Assembly (NCBI GenBank): GCA_003864495.1
Contig: ML133483.1
Coordinates: 221,807-285,806, forward strand
Direction of reading: 5' to 3'
Source of the DNA: Nemopilema nomurai
Lineage: Eukaryota; Cnidaria; Scyphozoa; Rhizostomeae; Rhizostomatidae
DNA: 64,000 nt
Part shown: piece after piece, positions 25,483 to 38,300 of the stretch
Layout: each line of letters opens with the position of its first letter
How positions within the stretch are numbered: the first letter of the stretch is position 1
Position numbers and translations under genes: made by a program
The notes under the pieces: generated by a model
What the model was told of the DNA's origin: nothing
What the model saw: only the letters and a program-made list of their open reading frames with translations
Databases searched by the model: none

Positions 25483-27668
25483 TCACCAGCCAGAATCCCA
25501 TACTGGTTTTTTATCAACTAAATGTCTTGACGAAATTCTTCGTTTAGATTGACTCAAGCTTCCATTTCTTCTTTGATCAGGTAGAGAGTGCTTTGAACTT
25601 GCCACACTTGCATTGTCAATGTTGCAAAGGTCGTTCATGCTACTTGATTTCCTGCGAATTGTGCTCTTCCCACTTGCTGGACGCTGCTTGCTTCTAGACA
25701 CATTATTTGATAGTTGTTCTTGTCTAAAATGTTCCCTCAACAAATGCTCTCTTGAAAGCTCTCTTGTGGGTTTGACCTTCTCTAGTCGTCGCAGCAATGC
25801 CTTAGAATTTAGATTGAATGATAGAATTACATGCCAAATGGATGAAATTTCAAAATAAAATGGGTAATGAAGTTAAACACCAAGAAAGAAACATACCAAA
25901 TGACAGTTCTAGGAAAACAGATTAAAAAACAACCATTAAAGAGAGTTTGTTCTTGCATATACTTATAGCAACAAGGGAAATATCAATCATTGTTGATGGC
26001 TAATCCTGGATATCCCAGAACATTGAAAACGAATTAAAGCATTTACTTTGGAAAGAATTTAATCTAATTTTGCAGGTTCAGGTAGCTGACACCAATTCTA
26101 GCTCACCAGCAGGTTTCGGTAAAGAGGGAATGTTTTCTAGAAACATGAATAAAGTGCTTGATATCAAAAGAAGAAATTTCTAAACAGCTTTGTTTTATGT
26201 TGCTTTGTTTTTATATCATCCAATGAATAATTAAGTATAAGCCACCTGATATTTTATGATATAAAGGGAAAATTTCTATAGATTTCTTCAATTGATGCAG
26301 GTGGAAGCCAAGCACTATTGTTTATTTAATCAGACTAAATTTGCATGATTTGTGCATAATTTCTGATAAAAACTTTTTAAAATATGAAATATAAAATAAA
26401 GTATGGCACAGAGTATATGAAATCTTTCTATTTCATAAAAGCAATAAAAGATAAAAAATGATTAATTTTCTACAGATGTTTGATTTACCACTTTGTATGC
26501 AAAGATTATTGGCAATGAACAATATGTATAGCATTTAAGGATTTTTAAGTCAGCCAAGTGCAAAACACTACTTCATATCAAGAAGGATTTTCTCAATTGT
26601 AAAATGTTGATTGACTAGCATGACTGATATGATGGAAGCTCTTTCTGTCTGACCATTGTATCAATTAAACAAATGACAGTTAGTTACAAACTTTCAAAAT
26701 GTAGTTGAACAGCAGGCCTGATCTATCTACCAATAAATAGAGCAACACCTATGCAAGTCAGCTGAAATAAGCGAGCTAACTAGAAGGCCTGTTGGTCTAG
26801 AAGAAACAAGGCACAAGACAGAGTAGAGTGAAGATGGGAGATGTTATCACCCTGGCTAGTTCCATAGAAACAGTTCAGTCTTAAAGCCATTTGAATCCTT
26901 ATCAAATAAATTAAAAAAGAATTTAACCACTCTATAAACAATTAATCTGAACTTTCAAAATACTATTGGGTTGAAATAAAGACCCAATCAAATTATGACA
27001 AAATCTGATTCAATTTATTGCATTTATAGAATAGCATTTCTTACCAGGTTTTCTCTTTCAATCTGCTGTTGAACTCTTAATCTGTTTAAAGTTGCTGATG
27101 ATTTCACTTTTAATGGCTCAGCTTTCTTCACAAAAACTGGCTGCTTCAACCTTGACTCGACCTTTTCTTGCTTTCGCACCAATTCTCTCAATAACCGTTG
27201 GTTTTCACGATCAATGTCTTTTACCCTGTCATTTGAAAAAGAATAGTTTGTTCTCTGTTGCTGCTCAACATGTGCAGAGAACGGCCTTACACGAGGCTTG
27301 GGTCTTTGGAAACTTTCCCCGGAAATTTCACTGGCAGGTCGATCGTTGTAACTACCAAGTTGATGTGCTGAAAAAGGTCTACCCTTTTTGTTGCCATTTA
27401 GATCAAGCACTGAATGAAGAAGTCTTTCCAAATCAATTTGATCTGAGTCAGCCCTTAGCATCTGATCCGGGCTTGTATCCTCTGCACTAGGACGTTCCCT
27501 CGACTTTCTTGCAGTTTTTGGCCTAAATGGTCGTTGGCGACCTGACGCGGGCCTACTTTCTCTCGCTTCATCGTCAGACACAGTATCATCGTCATATCTA
27601 AAGGAGTCCCTCGACAAAGAAGATTTTCTTGAAATGCGGACAGCAGTGACCTCTCCGTTAACAGACAT
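25483..27668 (-). CDS. CFAP97: CFAP97 / hemingway family ciliary protein
   Basis: Two-exon gene encoding 313 residues. Exon 1 is 27668-27045 (208 codons), exon 2 is 25800-25483 (105 codons plus stop), with a phase-0 junction. The conserved Hmw_CFAP97 (KIAA1430) core spans the junction: VKDIDRENQRLLRELVRK and, after a basic linker, TLNRLRVQQQIERENL joined to ALLRRLEKVKPTREL. The N-terminal half is serine/arginine-rich with repeated PASG, RPFSAH and RPFRPKTAR phrases. The C-terminal tail is basic and low in complexity. Family members are needed for cilium or sperm axoneme maintenance (Drosophila hemingway). The intron (27044-25801) holds nothing recognisable. The length lies between vertebrate CFAP97D1 and CFAP97, so naming the exact orthologue is uncertain; family membership is secure. 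Confidence 0.9.
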
Positions 27669-28288
27669 TTTTGAAGCTATTCAGTTCAAACTTGTGTCCA
27701 TATCCATCACTCTTCCCAAACGCTTGTATTGAAACTACAACAGCAATTTTGATATGGTGTTTCCAAGCAGCAGCAGCAACCGCAACAACAAATACCTCAA
27801 CGTCACTTCGCTACAAAATTTTCGTTTCTGCCAGTTGCTAGAAAAACTTTTGTCATTCAAAAGTAGATGATTGGAAAACAATGGAATATACAAAGGAAAT
27901 AACAAAACGTAGAAGATAATAAAAAGGAAATTATTTTAGAGGCAAATTTCGAGCACAAAGGCAGGAAGGTGTGCGAAATTAACAGCTGTAACAACACTTG
28001 ATGAAAAAATTCGTAACACCTAAAAACACACTTACATGCATAATTGCCCATCTGTGTGACGCAAATTTGTGTAGCACATAACATGAAAGAGTGCGAATCG
28101 CCCAGCCGGCAAAATTTTATTTATTTCGTATTGACGAGTATTCTCGACTAGTTAATTTGAAAGGCCTTTCTCTAGATTTCTGGGTTTATTCAGATTTCCC
28201 TTTTTCTGAAAGAGATTTTCCTGCTAAACAGTTTGTGCCTTTAAACCTACTTCTGACAAGCTATGTTAAACAGCCATCTATACAGCAT
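27669..28288. other. Upstream flank of the CFAP97-like gene
   Basis: Presumed promoter. I looked for a palindromic RFX X-box, expected for many ciliary genes, and did not find a convincing one. Short open frames here show no homology. Confidence 0.4.
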
Positions 28289-29239
28289 TCAGCGACGTAA
28301 CGGAACAGTTTTGAGCCCTTAGTCAAAGTAGTGGTTTGGGCCCCCTATTTTGCGTGAATTTGTACAGCGTTATACAGTTATTAAACAACTAACACCAACA
28401 AAGCAATTATTAAGATGTAAAATCAGGTTAGATAGGAGACCTTCTTTGTTTCTCAGAAAACAGAGAAATTGGCTTTGTATTTGCTGTAGCAACTTGTTTC
28501 TTGCGCTTTTTCTCGAACCAGATTTATAAACACGCCTTCGATCAGCAAGGTATTGTGAAATGAAAGCAAGAATACTGGTGGATGATATGAAACATTAGAT
28601 ATAAATAAAAATTTGTGAAATTCAGAAAATCAATTAGTATCTGTGTTCTTTAATTAGATGCAATTTTCTTATTAGATGCAATCTTTAATTAGAAGTTTTA
28701 TAACGGATACAAACTTTTTTATGGGACTATTGAGGCTCAAAATTGCTTAAACTAAAGAATAATTTAAGAATAATGCTAGGCTCAGCCTTCATCCAGACTA
28801 AAATTTCTACTTAATCTGAGTTCTCCCAAGGTGAAGCAACTGTCTTTATGATCATGTTAAAATCGTATTTGTATCACTAGATTTTGCATTTAAATGTCAA
28901 ATGGGTGACCATTAGACAAGGCAACGTTGCTCTTAGCTCCCCAATTGCCAGCCCTCCGCTAATTAAATTTTGAAATTTTTTCCAACCCTCCTCTAAAAAT
29001 CAAAAGATTTGCGATTTATGCCGCAATTAGGCACTAAGAGTTAATGCAGTTAAAATAGTATTAGGTGATACAAAAATCAAATCGGAACAAATCTTACGCC
29101 CACTTTAAGTGGATCTTTTCAAAAAACGCTTATATCCACAGAAAGTTTTTCACAAAATTTTGCGGGGGCCCCATTAGGAGCCCAATTGTTTGGGGGGTCC
29201 TTTGTTTTGGGTTCGAAGGTGGCGTGCGTTACGCCACTG
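28289..29239. mobile_element. Non-autonomous element with CAGYGRCGTAACG-type ends
   Basis: The left end is CAGCGACGTAACG and the right end, reverse-complemented, CAGTGGCGTAACG, so the termini are inverted repeats. The interior carries GC-rich blocks near both ends (GGGCCCCC at 28338, GGGGGCCCC at 29164) and a copy of the dispersed repeat at 28745-28860. Flanking octamers do not match clearly. No transposase is recognised. Confidence 0.55.
28745..28860. repeat. Dispersed repeat, copy 2
   Basis: Second copy of the repeat at 19190-19300, with the same ordered words and about three-quarters similarity by eye. Confidence 0.6.
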
Positions 29240-29456
29240 ATAGCAAGTTGCTGGAGTGGGTTTTCTAGCCAGTTATTAATGCCCTAAAACTCTCCCACTT
29301 TTGAAAAGCAGCCGAAAAATACCCAGCTCTTTATCTCGTTGGGGCACTAGAAAATAATTCAGCATGCCGATTTTCAGATTCTTCAGCTAATTCGACGCTC
29401 ACACTATTGAGTTTTATGATTTGGCAGTTCTGTCGAATTCAATTTGCACAAGCTCC

Positions 29457-30050
29457 AGGGGCGGACTGGCCGGTTGGGCTACCGGGCTGGGGCCCGAAGG
29501 AACGAAAGGGCAATCAAGACCGAAGGCGAGGGAAACGAGCCTAAAAACTGGGGACTTGGGTACTCCACTGGAAAACTTTTGTCGCCACGCCCTTTAACTT
29601 GGCTTAAAATGCTACCAACGTTTTGCATCGAAGATTAATCATGTTCTTTTACGACATTTTGTGGCTATTTCTCCACATGTTCTCATTCCAAAACGCTTAT
29701 TACTTATTTTGAAGTTGCAATTTCCAGTCATTTTCAGTTACACTTTCATTCTGCACTCATAAGAATACATAAGACAAAATCAAATTTGTAAATAATAGAT
29801 CAATAAAAAATCAACCAATTATTTGAAACTAGGGTCTTCATTATGTCTTGTGTATGAAATCTGAAAAACTTCAGGATGTCTCCTGCTTAGAAGCAACTTT
29901 ATGTCAATATTAATGTCAGCCATAACAACTCGAGGTGTTAAGTCATGATTTCCTTTGCATCGCATGTAAGGTTCTTAAAATGAATTACTAAAAGGGCACT
30001 TTGGCCCCCGCCCCCCCCCCTCTCCGGCGTTCCTGGTTACGCCACTGCAA
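29457..30050. mobile_element. Degraded hAT-like element
   Basis: Begins CAGGGGCGGACTGGCCGG and ends, reverse-complemented, CAGTGGCGTAACCAGG, with a C-rich run just inside the right end (30006-30020). The left interior matches the hAT relic at 17335-17500 around CCACGCCCTTTA and ATTAAT words. It has no transposase, so it is probably a deleted copy of that family. Confidence 0.5.
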
Positions 30051-30324
30051 TAGCTACTACCATCTCAAATTAAATTAATGAACAGGTAAATTCAACTTAA
30101 TGAAAACTCTTCTGTTGCAAGATGTCTGAAAAAGGGCCTAAAAATAGAAAAAGCTCCTCAGCGATAAAAAAGTACTATTTTTCACAGGTGTGAGACACCA
30201 ATGTCTGTACATTTATTGTAGCCTGTGCTCCAGATCTGAAGGAATCCTCCAGACATTTAGAATCTTCAGTAATTGTTTAAAAAATTTTTTTATAACTACT
30301 GAGCGATCTGAAATGCATTGGGGG

Positions 30325-30604
30325 TAGGGGCGGATTTTAGAGTCACGCCCTTCAGGTGTCTGGGAAATAAAAGAACCGCCCATTTTTGAATTTCTCTTTA
30401 TAACTTTAATTTCTTAAATCTATCTATAAAGAAAAACAATAACTGACTCGATAAGAAGATAAATAAGAAAGAAACTGGCGTCACTTCATTACTACTAACT
30501 ACCAAAAAAGCTATTTTTTTACCAAATCAAAACAAAACTTTCTGGATAGCTCAAAAATATTGGGGGGTGTCGCACCCCCACACCCCCCGGTAAGTCCGTC
30601 CCTG
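30325..30604. mobile_element. 280-bp hAT-type MITE with target-site duplication
   Basis: The ends are TAGGGGCGGA and, on the opposite strand, CAGGGACGGACTTACCGGG. They are flanked by ATTGGGGG (30317-30324) and ATTGGGAG (30605-30612), an 8-bp target-site duplication with one mismatch. The length, 8-bp duplication and CAGGGGCGGA-like ends fit a non-autonomous hAT element. Confidence 0.75.
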
Positions 30605-30612
30605 ATTGGGAG

Positions 30613-32374
30613 TATTGTTCTGTCAGAGGATATTCCTTACGTTCTGATCAAGTGTTTGGCCCTTTTCGCGCATTTCGCAAACCAAGAAGTTTGTTACCAA
30701 TCGAATTTATTAATATTTCGGTGTTTCGGATTTTGTCTAGAATTTGGCTCACAGGAATCTATTCAGTACTGTTCGTACTAGGAATTTAGTGGGAACTCCT
30801 GGTAGTTTGAAATGTTTTTTCTTATTCGTGAAGTGAAATATCAAGCATACGCTTACTGCATTTGATCAGTTGAAATGCCACTTTGATTAAGGAACATTAT
30901 ATTACGCTAAACAATTTCGATCGAAGCTTTCACGCTTGACGCCTAACACATATTTCTATATTAATAGAGCAAGATATATCTATCCAATATTTTACATTAC
31001 TCATGAATTTAGTTTAACCTACCAAATTTCAGGGAGCTAGAAATTATAAACATATAGTGCAATAACTCGAAAAATTGCAAGGATGTCTAGATATATGATG
31101 TCTTGAAGTCGTGGCATAAAATGCTGTCTGAAAACTAAACTTTAAACTGTTTGAAATATGTTTAATAGTATTTTAAGCCAATTTGAAATGTTTGGCTGCA
31201 AAAATTTTCCAGGGGAGTACCCTAGGTATTTATCGGCTTCGGGTCCCTCTCTTTGAAATCGCCCGGTCTTCTATTTAGGTGCCAGTCATCCCTGACAAGC
31301 TCATATACTTTGCAGAATGTTGAACATCTTATATGCAAGCATAATTATGCTTTGTGGGCGAGGCCTCTCCCCGCGGTAGTTTGGATTCATAGATTGCTTT
31401 CCTACAAAGGACGAAATCACGATCGAACGGCTTTCGCATTATCATCAGCTACGAATTCACCAAACCCCCCTTCAAATAATTTAGATATCATGCGATGTCT
31501 CTGACTTTCGTAAAGCTTGTGCTCCCTGGGTATTTACTTGCAAACTAGGCATCTAATGTAGGTGACATATTGCTTATAGTTAGATAAACCAATGCAATCC
31601 TGTTTGTTTCAGTCTAAATCACATCAATTGCGTCCTACTCATTTATTGTATAATCTTTTGATTCAAATTTTGAAATCACATCGCTTGGGGAAGCTATAGT
31701 TACCGTGAATCTTCTAAAACAGTGCTTCTCTTCAAAAGATATAAATTGAAGGCAACGATTCTGGGTTATCGTGAGTTTTTCGTACTGTAGCTTTCTTAGC
31801 AGTAAAATTTTATCAACGCCCAACACTTATGGTTGTCAAAGTTATTTCTGTGCACATTATACATAGTATATGTTTATAACGTATATGATCTTGAAAAAAT
31901 TCGTACAGTTTTTTGCAACGTTTCGCCTCTTACTGAGAAGGCAATATAACCAATTTCCTACATTAAAATGCACGGTGAAACTCAATTCTCAGGGCCATAT
32001 TTCAGACTTTTGAACTACTTCCTGATTGTTAAGCTTTGCAAGAATAATTTTTATTAGAGTGCTGAAAGACTTTTGTATAAAAATAGGGCGCAAATAGAAC
32101 CATTACATCTCTATTTGTGGGTTAAGTATTGAAGAAGGGAAATTTTAGAAACTAGTGCTAATTAAAGTGAGCTTGTGATAGTCAGATTATCCCGATCCTA
32201 CCTGTCCTTCTGCTTTCATTTAAAAACATACCAAGAATAGTGGCTTATATCCTTGTTACATGCTACGAATTTTCCGAAACGAACATCTTAAGGGGTGACT
32301 CAAAAAACAGTAGTTGTAAAATAACTCAATTTTCATTTCAAAATCTATATCCATAAGAAAATAGTAGAACTATT
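30613..32374. other. Gene-free interval before TDRD3
   Basis: No coding signal, repeat array or RNA gene recognised. The 3' UTR of TDRD3 must occupy the right-hand part, but no unambiguous AATAAA was found close to its stop. Confidence 0.45.
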
Positions 32375-35300
32375 TCATTCTGCTTTCGGTCTATAAACGT
32401 CGTGTTTTACACGTGGCCTGCCTCGGACGGCGTAAACAGGGGCTTGGCCTTGATAGCCCATGCCTTGCTGGACCCCCATACCCTGGTAGTAGAGAGTGGA
32501 CATAGGAGTCATTTGTGACATCGGAGTCATTTGTGACATCGGAGCCATTTGTGACATTGGAGCCATTTGTGACATAGATGGCATTCGGGGCTGCATTTGT
32601 TGGTACTGGTTCATTTGGGGGGCGGATTGGGTATTTCTCTGGTAACCGGCACCCTCATACTCTTGGTGGTACGACTGGTTGGCCGAACGCTGGAACACCG
32701 AGTTGGGGTAGTTCGGTAAATAATTGTACACCATCGAGTCGGATGATGGTACCACGGGCTGGGGCACGTTCTGTTGTGCCATGCCTTGGCTTGTGTACCC
32801 TTGTCGTTGCATGTTGGCCAGCAAATCTCCCTGCTGAAACGGGAAGTTATTTTCAGTACCCAAATAACCAAATCAGTGCAATGCATGAATTCTTTACTGG
32901 TACGGTCCGGCCACAACAAGAAACAAGATATCTCAACCCCTGGCCAAACGAACTTTGCATTTCGCCAGAACTTCGCAAGCGCCTGCGCAGTTCCTTGTAA
33001 CCGAGTCAATTTCGCAGGCGTGACAAAACGAGTCACCAATTAGGCATGCGCGATCGCCACCAAACATGGCTCAGCAAGACTAAACAAATCTGAGTGCAGC
33101 TTTGATAATTTCCTGAGCAGTCATGTTGAGTGCTGCCAAAGGAAATGATCAGTTCACGTGCCTAGGGCTTTAGACATCTCGCATACTATTACATTTATAT
33201 GCTCGAAGGTTGGATGGCATCGTTAGACTTGACAGAAAGACAGAAGTGTACTTAGGGTTAGGGTTATATTAGGCTTATGGTGGGGTCGGAGTTAAGGCTA
33301 CGGTGATGTGTCACTGATCAACAGCCACCTTCTGACAAATTTGAGCCTCTTTCTACTACGTTTGCGAGGCGTGCTGCGGGTATTGACGACTAGTCTCGTG
33401 TCGTGATTTTATCATCTTGCTTCGGGTAATTGCACGATGGGGAACAAGGCACAGGTTGAAACTGGGTGCTGCATGAATGACGAACCATTGATGACGAACA
33501 AAATCCCCATCAATGCAAAATGACAGAAAGCCATTTCAGATCAATTGAAAATTGAAATAAGGCAAAATCGTTGGGAGAATGCGAATGTTAAGGAAACTTA
33601 CCGTGCTTTTACCACTGTTTGCGACCACGGCCGACATGAACTGAGCGAACTGAAAAAGAATGAGAATTGAGCTGCCAAGAATGCTGAGCGTTTCTATTCA
33701 GCTTGGTGCCATGGTACTTCAAACTTGCGACGGGCATTGAGTACGAGGCGTTTACAAATTGCGATGGGAGGTGTGGCTAGGGCCCGACCGAGTGTTCGTG
33801 ATCAAAAATGTTTGAGTGGGGTCAACACTTGAACGTCTAAACACTTGGAAATAATCCCTCACGCAACCTCGACATTGAAAAGGCGTCTGGCCCAGTGCTG
33901 CATCACTGCGAGGACCACTTCCGATTTGGCCTAGCTGCTTTGAAATCATGAGCAATAATATAATCATGTGAATACCGAGAGGTGTGGTATCGATCACAAA
34001 ACTTGAGCCCTGTTTACACTACAACTTTTAACCTGGGTTGAACCTTGGTTAACGTTAACCTGGGTTAGAAATTTTCTGGTGTAAATGCAGCTAACCTGGG
34101 TTGAAACTGGGTTAAGCCAACCCTACTTTGGAGATGGGTTGAACCTAGGTTGACTCCAGGTTAAGATCTTCAAAATGCAGCGTAAACGCAAACCTGGGTT
34201 GAACTCAGGTTAACCATCTAATTCGCGCATGCGCCTTTTGAGCCATGAAAGGCGCCAAACACAAAGTCAAAAAAAAATTTCTTAGAATGCTCGTGCAAAA
34301 AATGCCTCCAATATCAAGCAGCATATCTTGAAAATGAATGACACAAAGACCGAAAGGGGTACACTTCTTGACCTCCACCTTAAATGTGTATATATTCGAT
34401 TTGCAGTTTCCCGTTGTCTTCTTCGTCGCGCATTGCTCAACTTCAAAACTTGGTGAAGCAACGTGGTGATAATCTTCAACATAAAAACCTGCCTTGAAAA
34501 GTGCATTCCCAACTATCATCGTTGCCGCCCGCCATTTTGAAAGATACCGAAAAGCGCCATTAACAACGAAGCGCATGCGTGGCGATTCTAGCCTGGGTTC
34601 AACAAAACTTTGCGTTTACACTTTACTCTGCAGTCAATGTAGTATAAACGACAGTGGGTTCAACCTGGGTTCAACCCAGGTTAGCGTTAACCCAGGTTAA
34701 AAGTTGTAATGTAAACAGGGCTTTGGTGTGCAGCTGGCATTCAACTCCATTTGACTGTACATTCAAAGAAGCTAAAATTTTCCTTGATTTGGTTATGGTT
34801 ATTATCCTGGATACGGCTATTTATCGTGACAAAATTTTTATTCCTGGTGATATTATGCTATAAATTTTCTATTGCTCGTTGAGAAAAGTCAAAATTTCCC
34901 AATGTGAAATTTGATTTTAGGTCCTTTAAATTAGGCCTTTATTTCGAAAGTACACGTATCGGGCCTTTAATTCCAAATTGAGACATGAAACATCGATATG
35001 AAATTAGATTTTCGGAAGTTGGCTGATGTACACCACTAGCCACCGAGCAAAGCATAAAGGAAAACTAAAAACCAATGATGACAAACATCTCAAAAACCAA
35101 TGATGACAAACACCCTAAAAATCTATGATGACAAACATTTCAAAAATCAATAATGACAAACACCTCAAAAATCAATAATGACAAACATCTCAAAAACCAA
35201 TGATGACAAACACCCTAAAAATCTATGATGACAAACATTTCAAAAGTCAATGATGACAAACACCTCAGAAACAAATGATGATAAACACCTCAGAAACCAA

Positions 35301-38300
35301 TGATGACAAACACCTCAAAAGTCAATGATGACAAACACCTCAGAAACAAATGATGACAAAATACCTAAAAAATCAACGATGACAAACACCTCAAAAACCA
35401 ATAATGACAAACACCTCAAAAATCAAGGATGACAAACACCTCAGAAACTAACGATGACAAACACCTCAGAAACCAATGATGACAAACACCTCAAAAATCA
35501 ATAATGACAAACACCTCAAAAATCAATAATGACAAACATCTCAAAAACCAATGATGACAAAACACCCTAAAAATCTATGATTGACAAACATTTCAAAAGT
35601 CAATGATGACAAACACCTCAGAAACAAATGATGATAAACACCTCAGAAACCAATGATGACAAACACCTCAAAAGTCAATGATGACAAACACCTCAGAAAC
35701 AAATGATGACAAAATACCTAAAAAATCAACGATGACAAACACCCTAAAAATCTATGATGACAAACATTTCAAAAGTCAATGATGACAAACACCTCAGAAA
35801 CAAATGATGATAAACACCTCAGAAACCAATGATGACAAACACCTCAAAAGTCAATGATGACAAACACCTCAGAAACAAATGATGACAAAATACCTAAAAA
35901 AGGAAAGATGACAAACACCTCAAAAACCTTCAAAAATGCGGGGAATGGCTTTGATTGTTAATGTCATATTCTCCGACCAATGAGACTTGACAGCACTGGA
36001 CAATCCATTAGCAACGTACCTTGTCCGGTTTAATCGTTTCAACCGGCTGATTATCCAAATCCACAACCGGTTCATTCCACCCACCACTTCTGCCTCCATT
36101 TCCGCTCTGCCCAGGTATTCGGTAAGCATCTTCGGTGTGAACGCCCCCGCGTGACGCTTTTCCCTCAGCCCCATCTCTGTCTTGAGGGCTCTCACGAGTA
36201 TTGTTAAAGCCAGGCTCATATCGTCCATTTCGGTAAGAGAGGTTCCCTCGCTGCATGCCCCTCCCTTGCCCTCCAGGCCGCCCTCTTCCTTGTCCCCGTT
36301 GTCCGAACCTGTCTCCGCCTCCTGGCTGGATACTTCCCTGCGTCGACTGGCCGTTTCTACGACTTTGGCCTCCGTCACTTCCAAACTCTCTGTCCTCCGC
36401 GCGTGCTGAGCCGCGGCCCCGGTTGTTGTTGCTGTTGTTGCTATATCTGTTGTTGTCATGCCTGAACCTCCGTTGCCTGTCATCCTCCCTCCCAGTGTCC
36501 CTGCTCTCGTCCATCCGCATCCTTTCATTAAGAAGGCCAATCACGCGCTCCATTTCCTTAACCTCATTCGTTTCCGATGCTTTTGTGCTTCGTAGCTGTT
36601 GCGGTTTTTCCATCGCATTTTTCGATTTCTGTTCTCCGCTGCTGCCGTCCTTTTTTGCAACAGCTACACTTCTATGCTCCTCTGATACGTCAGAACTTTT
36701 ATGCTGCTTCAGGCGTTCCATCCTTGGAGGCAAGTCCTGGAAACTATGGCCCGACTTTTCCTCATAACCCCCTGGTTTAGCCTTCGATGTATCTTGCCTG
36801 CCCCTTGCATTCCTTTCCTGCTTACCCCACAACTTTTTCTCCTCAAACTCTGACTTTCCATCGTTCCCGTATTTCTGCCTTTCATTGTTCCTGGTCTGAT
36901 CACCAAACTCCTTCACCGCTTTTCTTTCTTCTTTATAATCACCCTTTGTTGCCACCTTTCTGCTATTTTGGGCTGCTTGTTTATTTATATCTCCGTCCCT
37001 TGCATCATTTTTCCGGGTTCTTCCTTGGTTGTTACGCTCCGCTTGTTTTTCCCTCTCTGGTGCTTTGGTGGCCTCGGTTTTCTTGGGTCCTCTTCTATCA
37101 TCTTTTTCACCTGCTGTCTTTTGATCCTGGGGCCTAGTGCTAACATTGTCCTTCGAAAATTTTGAGTTTTTTTCTGTTCAGAGGAATCAAGAGGACAAAC
37201 CAATGAGTATAATATAATGTCACCTTAAGTTGCAGAGTGAATCATATCTCTAAAAAGCTAAAAATCAGAAAAGGAAACTAAACAATGTTTTAGTAAATGT
37301 GAGTGTACTCTGACTGTGTGTTGCAGACATATTGAAAATTTCTAGTGCTGCAATTAATGTCTATAAACTGGTGTTAAAATAGTTAATGCTGATTATGTAG
37401 TAAACAATATATAAGTTGGCAAATAAAAAAGAATCAGTCTTGTGTGATAGCAGTATGTAAAAACATCAGAGTAATAATACAAACAGAAGAATTGAATCCA
37501 ACTGACTTGAAGAACTGAATTAAAAAGATGAAGCTTTTATATTGGTTAACATGTCTCCATTTCATACATTTCTAGGTTTATTTCCAGCATTTCAGATTTA
37601 TCCTGAGTAGTTGAACAGCAAATGGTCCATGCAAAGCTAAAGATTGTCTAAATGTTGAGTGACATTAACTTGACCCATGGAATTTTCATTGAAAAACAAA
37701 GGAACCAAAGAGACATACCTTTTTTAGTTTTTAAAGGTTCACTCTTCCATATCTTCTTCTCCTCAAATGGTTTTGTCACCTTCTCTGTTTTAATTGTGGA
37801 TCCTTCCTTCTTGGGGAGTGATTTTGCTTCAGCTTGGTAAAAGATGACACAATTTTAGTAATAAAACAGGCAAATAATGAATATGAGTTTAACTAGATAG
37901 CCTGGAAAAATATATTGAGTATTTTTACATCAGCTACCCAGTTGCATAAAAGTGACCAAGCTCCATTGATTTTGAAATTTTGAAGCAAAAATATTGATTA
38001 GAATAAAGTTCCAAACATAGCAAAGGTGCCTTGAAAATTATTAAGAAAAAGCAGAAATAAGATGGAGGCTACTGGCTGCTAACCATAAGAAACTGTAAAA
38101 AATCAGGATTAGAAGACAAACTTACTAGACTTTGGTGCAGTGGATGCAGCCAGAGCATTTGGCCTTGAAAAATCACTTTTTTCAAAAGGAACAAATAACG
38201 GTGGGCCACCAGCAGCAGTCAAAACTTTGCGTTGCATTTTGTTCACATTCTGAAAATTGAATAAACACAAGCTATTTGTTTATAAATGCAATGAGGTGGA

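Noticed and set aside
27740..27840. RFX X-box upstream of the CFAP97-like gene
   Set aside because: Half-sites such as GTTGC occur but as direct rather than inverted repeats; no GTNRCC-RGYAAC palindrome.
33250..33275. Telomere-like TTAGGG sequence
   Set aside because: Only two imperfect units (TTAGGGTTAGGG) are present; no array.
33752..33997. Candidate Tudor exon of TDRD3
   Set aside because: The translation has no Tudor pattern (no aromatic-cage or DYGN-like segment) and the frame lacks suitable phase-0 splice sites at both ends.
36182..37165. Long plus-strand open frames opposite TDRD3 exon 8 (proline/serine/leucine-rich)
   Set aside because: They are the antisense of the RG-, D- and E-rich coding exon. 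The minus strand has orthology, splice phase and composition in its favour.
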